Of a DNA stretch of 22,070 nt, positions 16,322 to 22,070 are shown piece after piece. The notes below the pieces were generated by a model. That model saw only the letters and a program-made list of their open reading frames with translations, was not told where the DNA came from and made no database searches. The stretch is from an uncultured Prevotellaceae bacterium. Lineage in GTDB: Bacteria; Bacteroidota; Bacteroidia; Bacteroidales; Muribaculaceae. How positions within the stretch are numbered: the first letter of the stretch is position 1; the number at the start of each line of letters is the position of its first letter. The position numbers and the translations under genes were made by a program. The stretch lies in the NCBI GenBank assembly GCA_900541935.1, contig UQLZ01000039.1, forward strand, positions 1-22,070, read 5' to 3'.

Positions 16322-16480
16322 ACTGATAATCAACTAACTACAGAGACGAAATGTATTTCGTCCGCCATTCGGTATGAAAAGGCATCAATTCAGCCACACC
16401 AAGAATAAAATACATATAGCCAATTATGCATCAATGAATTGCAGAAGCAACTCTCGAAATTGTCCGCCCACGCGGGAACA
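16322..16480 (+). repeat. Flanking direct repeat, right copy
   Basis: Matches 14468-14621, with the 71-bp core at 16365-16435 identical. Here the embedded type A palindrome (GACGAAATGTATTTCGTC) is intact, so this copy seems better preserved on its left side. No gene is seen in 16165-16601. Confidence 0.9.
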
Positions 16481-16527
16481 AAAACAATTGTCATAACCAC
16501 CGTTCCCGCTAAAAGAAAATCATACAC

Positions 16528-16571
16528 AAAAAGGTGACCTCAAAGCCTCATGACTTTTAGATCACCCTTTT
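16528..16571 (-). terminator. Terminator of the acyl-CoA ligase gene, possibly bidirectional
   Basis: AAAAGGTGA (16529-16537) pairs with TCACC (16562-16566) and TTTT (16568-16571), with one bulged C and an inner AAAG/CTTT pairing. T-rich sequence follows on the minus strand. It lies 31 nt past the stop codon of the minus-strand gene. Confidence 0.7.
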
Positions 16572-16601
16572 GCTAAACCAAATACGTTAGCCGCATTGGT
16601 T

Positions 16602-18260
16602 TTATTTATTACTTCTTGTTACGGATTTCTCACGACGGATTTTTCCACTGATAGTCTTTGGCAACTCCTCAACAAATTCCACTACACGCGGATATTTGTA
16701 CGGCGCCGTGGTCCTTTTGACGTGGTCTTGAATCTCCTTAATGAGTTCCTCTCCCGCCTTATCCTTATACGCCTCTGAAAGTACGATAGTTGCCTTAACA
16801 ACCTGTCCTCTGATTTCATCTGGAACGCCTGTTATCGCACATTCAACTACTGCCGGGTGAGTCATCAAAGCACTCTCTACCTCAAACGGACCGATGCGGT
16901 AACCAGATGACTTTATAACATCATCTTTTCTGCCTATAAACCACATATAGCCATCCTCATCACGCCATGCAATATCACCCGTATGGTAGATTCCGTCATG
17001 GTATGCTTTCGCTGTCATCTGTGGGTCGCGATAGTACTCCTTGAACAGACCCAAAGGGCGCTTGCCATTATGGGTCCTGACAACAATTTCTCCTTGCTCC
17101 CCGTCTTCCGCCCATCTGCCGTCAGACGTTAGCAAATCTATATCATATTCCGGACCTTTCTTACCCATTGACCCTGGTTTTGGCTCAAGCCACGGATAAG
17201 TTGCAACTGTCAAAGTCGTTTCAGTCTGACCAAAACCTTCCATAAGTTTGATGCCGGTAAGTTTGTACCACTCATCGTAAACGCTCGGGTTTAGAGCCTC
17301 GCCTGCAATAGTACAATATTTAAGGCAAGATATATCGAATTTTGTCAAATCCTCGCGGATAAGGAAGCGGAAAACCGTTGGAGGCGCACAGAAAGATGTT
17401 ATGCGATAATCATGAATCATGTGCAGCACATCAACAGGCTTGAATTTCTCAAAATCATATACAAATACATTTGCACCAGCAAGCCACTGTCCGTACAACT
17501 TGCCCCATACGGCTTTACCCCAACCGGTATCAGCAAGTGTAAGGTGAAGACTATCCTCATGGAGATTGTGCCAGAAAGAACCAGTAATTATGTGGCCAAG
17601 CGGATATGTAAACGAATGAGCAACCATCTTAGGCTCGCCTGTTGTACCCGAAGTAAAGTACATCAACGAAATATCGTCATTACTATTAGGATGCTCAGGC
17701 TTGACAAAAGGAGCCGCCTCCTCACACCCCTTAGTGAAATCGTCCCAGCCCTCTGGGATTATAGGACCGATAGATATGCGGTGCCTAACCGTTGGGCAGT
17801 CTGGATATGCCTTGTTTATATGATTGACAACGATATCATCTCCTACTGCAACTATAGCCTTTATGTCTGCAGCCTTACAGCGGTAAACAATATCCTTTTC
17901 CGTAAGCAGGTGAGTTGCAGGGATAGTTACAGCACCCAATTTGTGCAATGCTATAATAGAAAACCAGAATTGGTACCTTCTCTTTAATATCAGCATTACC
18001 ATATCTCCCTTGCCAATGCCCAAAGACTGGAAATAAGAGGCTGTCTTGTCGCTCTCACGCTTGATGTCTGCAAAGGTGAACTGAATCTTCTCCCCTTCCT
18101 CATTTGTCCATAGAAGGGCTTTCTTGTCTGGATTCGTACGAGCCCATTCATCAACAACGTCATAGCCGAAATTGAAATTCTCCGGAACGTTGATATGGAA
18201 ATTTTTCATAAAATCCTCATACGAATCAAAACTCGTCTTATCAAGAAATTTTTCTAACAT
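16602..18260 (-). CDS. AMP-dependent acyl-CoA synthetase/ligase (acetyl- or medium-chain acyl-CoA ligase type)
   Basis: The enzyme activates a carboxylic acid through an acyl-adenylate and transfers it to CoA. The 552-residue protein has all core motifs of the ANL superfamily: phosphate loop YFTSGTTGEPK (201-211), GFGQTET (342-348), YHTGD (425-429) and the catalytic lysine in KTISGK at K540. It is shorter than true acetyl-CoA synthetase (about 650 residues) and closer to the medium-chain acyl-CoA ligase group, so the acid substrate is uncertain. A XRE-cupin regulator lies 105 nt upstream on the same strand; I recall this pair as recurrent in Bacteroidales. A 7-bp inverted repeat (18297-18317) lies in the gap. 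Confidence 0.92.
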   Translation of the reverse strand: MLEKFLDKTSFDSYEDFMKNFHINVPENFNFGYDVVDEWARTNPDKKALLWTNEEGEKIQFTFADIKRESDKTASYFQSLGIGKGDMVMLILKRRYQFWFSIIALHKLGAVTIPATHLLTEKDIVYRCKAADIKAIVAVGDDIVVNHINKAYPDCPTVRHRISIGPIIPEGWDDFTKGCEEAAPFVKPEHPNSNDDISLMYFTSGTTGEPKMVAHSFTYPLGHIITGSFWHNLHEDSLHLTLADTGWGKAVWGKLYGQWLAGANVFVYDFEKFKPVDVLHMIHDYRITSFCAPPTVFRFLIREDLTKFDISCLKYCTIAGEALNPSVYDEWYKLTGIKLMEGFGQTETTLTVATYPWLEPKPGSMGKKGPEYDIDLLTSDGRWAEDGEQGEIVVRTHNGKRPLGLFKEYYRDPQMTAKAYHDGIYHTGDIAWRDEDGYMWFIGRKDDVIKSSGYRIGPFEVESALMTHPAVVECAITGVPDEIRGQVVKATIVLSEAYKDKAGEELIKEIQDHVKRTTAPYKYPRVVEFVEELPKTISGKIRREKSVTRSNK

Positions 18261-18296
18261 TATATACTTGTTGTTTAGTCGTCAATATTAAAGCGA

Positions 18297-18317
18297 GTTC
18301 TTATATATGCTAAGAAC
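18297..18317. repeat. Inverted repeat upstream of the acyl-CoA ligase gene
   Basis: GTTCTTA (18297-18303) and TAAGAAC (18311-18317) are separated by 7 nt, 37 nt upstream of the ligase start. It could be an operator or a small hairpin in the shared mRNA. No clear promoter for the ligase alone was found. Confidence 0.5.
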
Positions 18318-18365
18318 ACCTAATTTACTTATTCACATCGGATATACCCAAAAGAAAAAATCACA

Positions 18366-18917
18366 TTAGCAAATAATCGCTAAAAACCTAAGCGGAGTAT
18401 TACCCAAAGCCCTCATTCCATGCGGACGGCGAGCATCAAAAACAATAGTGTCGCCTTCATTGAGAACAATCTGCTTGCCGTCAATATGCAACTCCATAAT
18501 GCCTGACTCTACATAATTGAACTCTTGCCCATCATGTGAACTGAAATGCACATCTGCTTCAGCACCTGTCGGCTCTACTGTTACCAAAAACGGCTCAAAA
18601 ACACGTCCTGAGAAACCTGCGGCAAGTGACTGGTACTTATACCAACTGCGGCGCTCTACACTAACTCCGGTATTCTTACGTGTTACAAAATAACTTTTCA
18701 TCTTGGGCTCTTCTCCAAAAAGCAAAGCCATTATCTCTACTCCGTATGTATTTGCTATCTTCTGAATAGTACTTATAGGAATGTCTATTTCTGCCGTTTC
18801 ATATTTCTCGTATGTGGCAACATCAACTCCACAAACCTTGGAAATTTCTTCCACACTTACGCCTAAAGCATCTCGCAATCCTTTTAGCCGTGTTGCAACT
18901 TCTTCAATATGACTCAT
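18366..18917 (-). CDS. XRE-family transcriptional regulator with cupin domain
   Basis: The 183-residue protein carries an N-terminal XRE helix-turn-helix (about 8-66, LGVSVEEISKVCGVDVATYEKYE) and a C-terminal cupin (about 105-183). SSHDGQEF (127-134) gives H128 and E132, and PHG supplies H166. These are plausible metal or ligand contacts, although the usual second histidine is not obvious. Such proteins sense a small molecule through the cupin. Its position directly upstream of the acyl-CoA ligase suggests control of that gene, its own gene, or both. The promoter overlaps a perfect inverted repeat. Confidence 0.9.
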   Translation of the reverse strand: MSHIEEVATRLKGLRDALGVSVEEISKVCGVDVATYEKYETAEIDIPISTIQKIANTYGVEIMALLFGEEPKMKSYFVTRKNTGVSVERRSWYKYQSLAAGFSGRVFEPFLVTVEPTGAEADVHFSSHDGQEFNYVESGIMELHIDGKQIVLNEGDTIVFDARRPHGMRALGNTPLRFLAIIC

Positions 18918-18939
18918 AACGTTTCTTTTTATTATATTA

Positions 18940-18971
18940 CAAAGTTATATATTAATTATATCCTTATCCAA
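18940..18971 (-). promoter_or_regulatory. Promoter of the XRE-cupin gene
   Basis: On the minus strand TTGG (18968-18971), a 20-nt spacer and TAACTTTG (18940-18947) match the consensus, with a full -7 box. The -33 box lies inside the left arm of the inverted repeat at 18964-18995. Confidence 0.65.
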
Positions 18972-18995
18972 TTTTTTAGGCAAAAAATTGGATAA
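18964..18995. promoter_or_regulatory. Perfect 14-bp inverted repeat, likely operator of the XRE-cupin gene
   Basis: TTATCCAATTTTTT (18964-18977) and AAAAAATTGGATAA (18982-18995) are exact complements around a 4-nt centre. The repeat covers the -33 region, as expected for autoregulation by a dimeric repressor. It could instead act as a hairpin in a leftward readthrough transcript. Confidence 0.6.
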
Positions 18996-19010
18996 ACCGC
19001 TATAAATTAC

Positions 19011-19060
19011 ACACTTGCACAACTTATGTGCAACACACTTAAACCAAAAGTGTGCAAGTT
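19011..19060. repeat. Nested inverted repeats between the XRE-cupin gene and tRNA-Phe
   Basis: Three overlapping palindromes share one 50-nt stretch: TTGCAC/GTGCAA (19015-19020 and 19028-19033), CACACTT/AAGTGTG (19034-19040 and 19048-19054), and an outer ACTTGCACA/TGTGCAAGT (19013-19021 and 19051-19059). The outer and inner pairings exclude each other. The rest of the 352-nt gap is AT-rich with no convincing gene. Confidence 0.65.
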
Positions 19061-19222
19061 TCCATTCTAACACTGAAAATTGCAGCAATCCAAAATATTG
19101 GAACCAACAAAAAAAGATCTTCAAAAAGCATAAAATTAGCAACAAAAAATAGCAAACCTTTAGAGCAGAAATTAGCCTTTTAGAACTATTTTCAAGAAAA
19201 ATTAAAAAAAGTTGCGAAAATA

Positions 19223-19254
19223 TTTGCAGAAACTAAAAATGTGTCATATCTTTG
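19223..19254 (+). promoter_or_regulatory. Promoter of tRNA-Phe
   Basis: TTTG (19223-19226), a 20-nt spacer and TATCTTTG (19247-19254) match the consensus. The -7 box is identical to those of tRNA-Leu and aspS. The tRNA begins 17 nt later. Confidence 0.8.
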
Positions 19255-19270
19255 CACTCGCAAAAACAAC

Positions 19271-19343
19271 GGTGCCATAGCTCAGTTGGTAGAGCAAAGG
19301 ACTGAAAATCCTTGTGTCCCCGGTTCGATTCCTGGTGGCACCA
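19271..19343 (+). tRNA. tRNA-Phe (GAA)
   Basis: A 73-nt cloverleaf: acceptor GGTGCCA with TGGCACC and discriminator A, D-arm AGCTCAGTTGGTAGAGC, anticodon stem-loop AAGGA-CTGAAAA-TCCTT with anticodon GAA, and T-arm CCCGGTTCGATTCCTGG (as read here, with minor pairing variation). The CCA end is not encoded. Its 3' end is the likely integration site of the element that follows. Confidence 0.96.
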
Positions 19344-19367
19344 CTTTGAGAAAAAGCAAATCACTGC

Positions 19368-19403
19368 AAACTCCTGATTTCCAAACGAAATCAGGAGTTT
19401 TTC
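19368..19403 (+). terminator. Terminator of tRNA-Phe
   Basis: AAACTCCTGATTTC (19368-19381) pairs with GAAATCAGGAGTTT (19387-19400) around a CAAAC loop and is followed by further T residues. It lies 25 nt past the tRNA. If the element integrated in the tRNA 3' end, this hairpin belongs to the element side or was rebuilt there. Confidence 0.9.
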
Positions 19404-19446
19404 TTTTCCCGCGAAACGCAAAAAACGGCAATATATTCCCCTTTTC

Positions 19447-19530
19447 GGTGGAGCAAAAGGTGGAGCAGAAAGGAGGACGCAAAATCTCCACCTCGAAGGC
19501 TTCCTTTGCGTTGATTTGCAACATTTTGCG
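19447..19530. repeat. GGTGGAG cluster and 10-bp-phased TTTGC motifs before the integrase gene
   Basis: GGTGGAGCAAAA (19447-19458) is followed at once by GGTGGAGCAGAA (19459-19470), and the reverse CTCCACC lies at 19486-19492. TTTGC then occurs at 19505, 19515 and 19525, exactly 10 nt apart. These sites lie between tRNA-Phe and the integrase gene, where integrase arm sites or excisionase sites would be expected. That role is inference. Confidence 0.55.
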
Positions 19531-19555
19531 TATCAAGAAGGCGTGCAAGATTTCC

Positions 19556-19563
19556 TACTTTTG
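19556..19563 (+). promoter_or_regulatory. Probable -7 box of the integrase gene
   Basis: TACTTTTG matches TAnnTTTG 25 nt before the ATG. The nearest TTTG upstream (19525-19528) is too far away (27-nt spacer), so the -33 is not assigned. Confidence 0.4.
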
Positions 19564-19588
19564 CAAAAACAAATAAAACTGTAGGAAC

Positions 19589-20824
19589 ATGAAAAGAAAC
19601 TCATTCAATGTGCTTTTTTACTTGAAGAAAGCCAAATTGCTGAAAAGCGGAGAAGCCTCCGTGTGTATGCGCATCACTGTGAACGGTGCGCGAGTGGAAA
19701 ACAACATCCGCAAAAGCATCGACCCGGCCTTGTGGAACCAACCGAAGGAGTGCGCCAAGGGCAAGAGCCGCAAAGCCTGCGACCTGAATGCCTATATCGA
19801 AGAGGCGAGGATCAAGCTCCACCAGATGTTTAATGAAATGGAAGAGCAGGGCCAACTCATCACCGCCCGCATCCTGCAGGAACGCTTCTTCGGGCAGGAC
19901 AAGGAACCCGAGGCAGTCCGCACCATCATCGGCACGATGCAGGAGCACAACGACCAATGCCGCGCCCTCGTGGGCAAGGACTATGCCCTGATTACCGTCC
20001 GCCGCTATGAGAGTTGTAAGCGTTATCTCGCGGAACTTATCAAAAAGAGATACGATAAGGAGGACTTGCCGCTGACCGAGGTCAACAGCGAACTGGTGCG
20101 CGCCTTCGAGTTTTACCTCAAGACCGAGAAGGAATGTCAGCAGAACACGGTCATCCGCTACATGAAATGCTTGAAAAAAATCACCAACCTCGCCCTCGCC
20201 AACGAATGGATAGCCAAAGACCCATTTGTGGGTATCAAGTTTCACGAGAAAGAAGTCATCCGCGAGTTCCTGACGATGGACGAACTGCTCACCATCTATC
20301 ACAAGGAGTTTCCGCTGGAGCGCATCACCGTAGTCCGCGACATCTTCATCTTCGCCGCCTTCACCGGTCTCGCCTTCATCGACGTGCAACAACTATCCCC
20401 CGAACACATCGTAGAAGACGCCAACGGTAACCTCTGGATTCGCAAGCCTCGCCAAAAGACGAAGAACATGTGCAACATCCCCCTGCTCGACATCCCTTTG
20501 GCCATCCTCCGCAAATACGCGAACTACCCAGCTTGCTTAAAGAAGAAGGTGCTGCTTCCCGTCCCCTGCAATCAGAAGATGAACAGCTATCTAAAAGAAA
20601 TAGCCGACCTCTGCATGATCAAGAAGAACTTGACAACACATACGGCCCGGCATAGCTACGCCACCTCCGTCTGCCTCGCTAATGGTGTGAGCATTGAGAA
20701 CGTGGCCAAGATGCTCGGTCACTCCAACATCAAGATGACCCAGCACTATGCCCGCGTGTTGGATTCCTCTATCCTGCGTGATATGAATAATGTGAAGAGC
20801 ATGATGGCCAAAGTAATGGGATGA
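19589..20824 (+). CDS. Tyrosine recombinase (integrase) of an integrative element
   Basis: The 411-residue protein should catalyse integration and excision of the element next to tRNA-Phe. It has an arm-DNA-binding domain (about 1-95), a SAM-like core-binding domain (about 110-215) and a catalytic domain (about 225-405). Box II is HTARHSYAT with H351 and R354. LGH follows, and the nucleophile is Y387 in QHYARV. Box I reads TGLAFID, with Ala262 where most family members have Arg; CTnDOT-type integrases are also known to lack this arginine. The gene is GC-richer than those to its left. A RhuM-like gene overlaps its stop codon. Confidence 0.94.
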   Translation: MKRNSFNVLFYLKKAKLLKSGEASVCMRITVNGARVENNIRKSIDPALWNQPKECAKGKSRKACDLNAYIEEARIKLHQMFNEMEEQGQLITARILQERFFGQDKEPEAVRTIIGTMQEHNDQCRALVGKDYALITVRRYESCKRYLAELIKKRYDKEDLPLTEVNSELVRAFEFYLKTEKECQQNTVIRYMKCLKKITNLALANEWIAKDPFVGIKFHEKEVIREFLTMDELLTIYHKEFPLERITVVRDIFIFAAFTGLAFIDVQQLSPEHIVEDANGNLWIRKPRQKTKNMCNIPLLDIPLAILRKYANYPACLKKKVLLPVPCNQKMNSYLKEIADLCMIKKNLTTHTARHSYATSVCLANGVSIENVAKMLGHSNIKMTQHYARVLDSSILRDMNNVKSMMAKVMG

Positions 20825-21189
20825 GTATGGAAAGAGGAATCATTACAATCAGTGAAGGTGGTGTGGTGAGTATGCCCACTGCACCCGTATGGATGACGCA
20901 GTTCGAGATTGCTGACTTGTTCGGAGTGTTCTCTTGCGATGTTCGTAAGGCGATTCATGCCATTTATAAGAATGGTGAACTGAACGAGGCGGACACGATG
21001 AAGTATGTCAGACAAGCCGATGGAATCAGTTACGATGTTTACAGCCTTGAAATGGTTATTGCCATTGCATTCAGAATATGCAGTAAGAACAGTATGCTGT
21101 TCAGACAGTTTGTAATCGGTAAACTGAATGCTGGTAAGGTCTCGTTGTTTGTTTCCTGTAGCAGAGGAACCAACCAATGGTATAATTGA
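20821..21189 (+). CDS. RhuM-like small protein, accessory gene of the integrative element
   Basis: The 122-residue protein begins in an ATGA overlap with the integrase stop codon, so the two are translationally coupled. A second in-frame ATG at 20827 is an alternative start. Residues about 23-95 (MTQFEIADLFGVF, then LEMVIAIAFRI) resemble the N-terminal helix-turn-helix-like part of RhuM-family proteins. The rest of a full-length RhuM is missing. Similar short proteins occur beside Bacteroidales integrases as far as I recall. The function is unknown; a DNA-binding role in regulation or recombination is possible. Confidence 0.65.
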   Translation: MSMERGIITISEGGVVSMPTAPVWMTQFEIADLFGVFSCDVRKAIHAIYKNGELNEADTMKYVRQADGISYDVYSLEMVIAIAFRICSKNSMLFRQFVIGKLNAGKVSLFVSCSRGTNQWYN

Positions 21190-21395
21190 CTCCATCCCGT
21201 CAATCACTCGTTCCCGATGCTCGGATGCAAAGGTAGCGTATGGTTTGATGGCAGAAGCAAGGTCAGGCGGCAGAGCCGTTTTGGGCTGAATCTTCCTCCT
21301 GCGGAGCGTATTCAGCCCGAAAACCTTGCCCCTGCAGACCATTCGCTGGTAAGGCATCCGGCAACGGAAACAAGCGACTGACGGGAAATCAGAAG
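21190..21395. other. Structured non-coding stretch of the integrative element
   Basis: No gene is supported in this stretch. GGGCTGAAT (21283-21291) pairs with ATTCAGCCC (21310-21318), with an inner CTCC/GGAG stem, giving a stable hairpin. On the minus strand TACCTTTG (21228-21235) is a full -7 match with a weak -33 (TTGC at 21257-21260, 21-nt spacer). If used, it would transcribe leftward, antisense to the RhuM-like gene. A minus-strand open frame spans the region but looks like a shadow. Confidence 0.45.
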
Positions 21396-21457
21396 AAAGG
21401 AACGGCTTACAGACGAAGCGAAGTTTTGATGCTTCATCTGTAAGTCGTTCCTTTTTT
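21396..21457. terminator. Strong terminator hairpin between converging genes
   Basis: AAAGGAACGGCTTACAGA (21396-21413) pairs with TCTGTAAGTCGTTCCTTT (21437-21454) with one mismatch (G-G becomes a G/T-type position). An inner GAAGC/GCTTC stem follows, then TTT. A and T runs on both sides fit termination in both directions. Confidence 0.8.
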
Positions 21458-21542
21458 CTTTTTGCTGTCATGTCCATTGCTACCGCAATCTATTGGGCAG
21501 CCGGCAAACTGCGCTCCTTCAAGAAAATCAGGTGACCGTCTG

Positions 21543-21812
21543 TCAATAGGCGGAGCGGTAGCCGTCAAGCAGCATCTTCTCTAAGTCCGACTCGCGATAG
21601 AGAATCTTCCCGCCTAACTGGATGTAGGGTATCCGTCCCTCGTTGCGGTAGTCCTGGAGTGTCCGGCGACTCACCTTCAGCCGTGCCGAGACTTCCTTGT
21701 CTGTGAAGAAGCGCTCTCCGCCCAATGTCTGACGGTAGTTGTCCAGCAGACGGTCAAGGCTGCCCATGAAGTGGATTATCCACTCGCTGTCCTTGTTTAT
21801 CAGTTCATTCAT
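21543..21812 (-). CDS. Helix-turn-helix protein, excisionase-type (HTH_17)
   Basis: An 89-residue protein with a winged-helix MerR/excisionase-like domain in its second half: FFTDKEVSARLKVSRRTLQDYR (split about 35-56), then IPYIQLGGKILYRESDLEKML. The RTLQ-YR-EG-IPY-GGK--YR pattern is typical of HTH_17 proteins. In CTnDOT-like elements, pairs of such proteins (Xis2c and Xis2d) promote excision. It is the second of two tandem minus-strand genes, 52 nt after the first. An excisionase role is inference; a transcriptional regulator is equally possible. Confidence 0.85.
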   Translation of the reverse strand: MNELINKDSEWIIHFMGSLDRLLDNYRQTLGGERFFTDKEVSARLKVSRRTLQDYRNEGRIPYIQLGGKILYRESDLEKMLLDGYRSAY

Positions 21813-21864
21813 ACATTTTGGGTTTAGTGGGTATTGTTATTTTACTTTGTTTATTGTATCAGGT

Positions 21865-22070
21865 TTATATTGTCCGTCCCCTGAACCGTGCTTCCTTTCG
21901 CCTGTCCTCCACATAGGCCACAATGCGCTTCACATCTTCGGGACGGTAATACGTCTTGTGGTTAATCTGCGAGAAGGCGAGTGTTCCGTTGTCCCGCAGC
22001 GTCTGCAAGGTGCGCGGACTGATGTTCAGCATCCGGCACACGTCCTGATTGTCCATCCACTCACTCATTG
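21865..22070 (-). CDS. Helix-turn-helix protein, excisionase-type, cut by the window edge
   Basis: At least 67 residues ending ...RRKEARFRGRTI. The visible part begins at the conserved WMDNQDVCRMLNISPRTLQ segment, the first helices of an HTH_17 domain, and continues with YYRPEDVKRIV. An ATG lies at 22066-22068, but the frame stays open to the end of the window and relatives usually carry 20-40 residues before this point. The gene is therefore probably truncated here at its 5' end. It would be cotranscribed with the helix-turn-helix gene downstream. Confidence 0.8.
   Translation of the reverse strand, partial: MSEWMDNQDVCRMLNISPRTLQTLRDNGTLAFSQINHKTYYRPEDVKRIVAYVEDRRKEARFRGRTI

Noticed and set aside
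18945..19145. Minus-strand open frame of 66 codons upstream of the XRE-cupin gene
   Set aside because: It runs through both palindromes and the promoter; the product is rich in F, C and L from AT-rich sequence.
19601..20392. Minus-strand open frame of 263 codons
   Set aside because: It lies wholly opposite the well-supported integrase gene and is rich in D, E, G and L as expected from a GC-rich reverse frame.
20746..21477. Minus-strand open frame of 243 codons
   Set aside because: It is antisense to the integrase end and the RhuM-like gene and runs through a terminator hairpin. Its composition is not protein-like, and no domain is visible.

Overview
The window looks like a Bacteroidales (Bacteroidota) chromosome. 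The signs are a SusC-style N-terminal domain on an outer-membrane barrel protein, repeated matches to the Bacteroidota promoter (-33 TTTG, 19-21 nt, -7 TAnnTTTG), weak Shine-Dalgarno sequences, tRNA genes without an encoded CCA, and a CTnDOT-like tyrosine recombinase. The species cannot be fixed from the sequence alone.

Layout, left to right. 1-4055: a minus-strand outer-membrane beta-barrel receptor (315-3155) and a small secreted protein (3480-4055), set among short palindromic intergenic repeats. 4129-6275: a plus-strand MsbA-type ABC exporter followed by a small membrane protein, ended by a bidirectional terminator. 6359-8421: minus-strand tRNA-Leu(CAG) and aspS; each lies downstream of a copy of the same promoter-bearing repeat. 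8872-12310: a GNAT-like protein and the membrane pyrophosphatase hppA, ending in a 17-bp terminator hairpin. 12397-14414: a tight plus-strand cluster of ribE, a nitroreductase and menA. 14415-16601: an AT-rich AAA_14/DUF4143 ATPase-nuclease-fold gene. It sits between two copies of a roughly 155-bp intergenic repeat and behind an ordered array of four 18-bp direct repeats that overlaps its probable promoter. 16602-18917: a minus-strand acyl-CoA ligase and a XRE-cupin regulator whose promoter overlaps a perfect 14-bp inverted repeat.

From 19271 the sequence changes character. A tRNA-Phe(GAA) gene with its own promoter and terminator is followed by a GC-richer block: a tyrosine integrase lacking the usual box I arginine, an overlapping RhuM-like small gene, a structured non-coding stretch, and two minus-strand helix-turn-helix (excisionase-type) genes. 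This is best read as the left end of an integrative element inserted at tRNA-Phe. Its other end lies outside the window.

Most genes are housekeeping (translation, cell envelope, quinone and flavin metabolism, pyrophosphate-driven ion pumping). The less ordinary parts are the ATPase locus with its repeat array, the promoter-bearing repeats shared by a tRNA gene and a tRNA synthetase gene, and the integrative-element border. I did not find a CRISPR array or a recognisable complete defence system.
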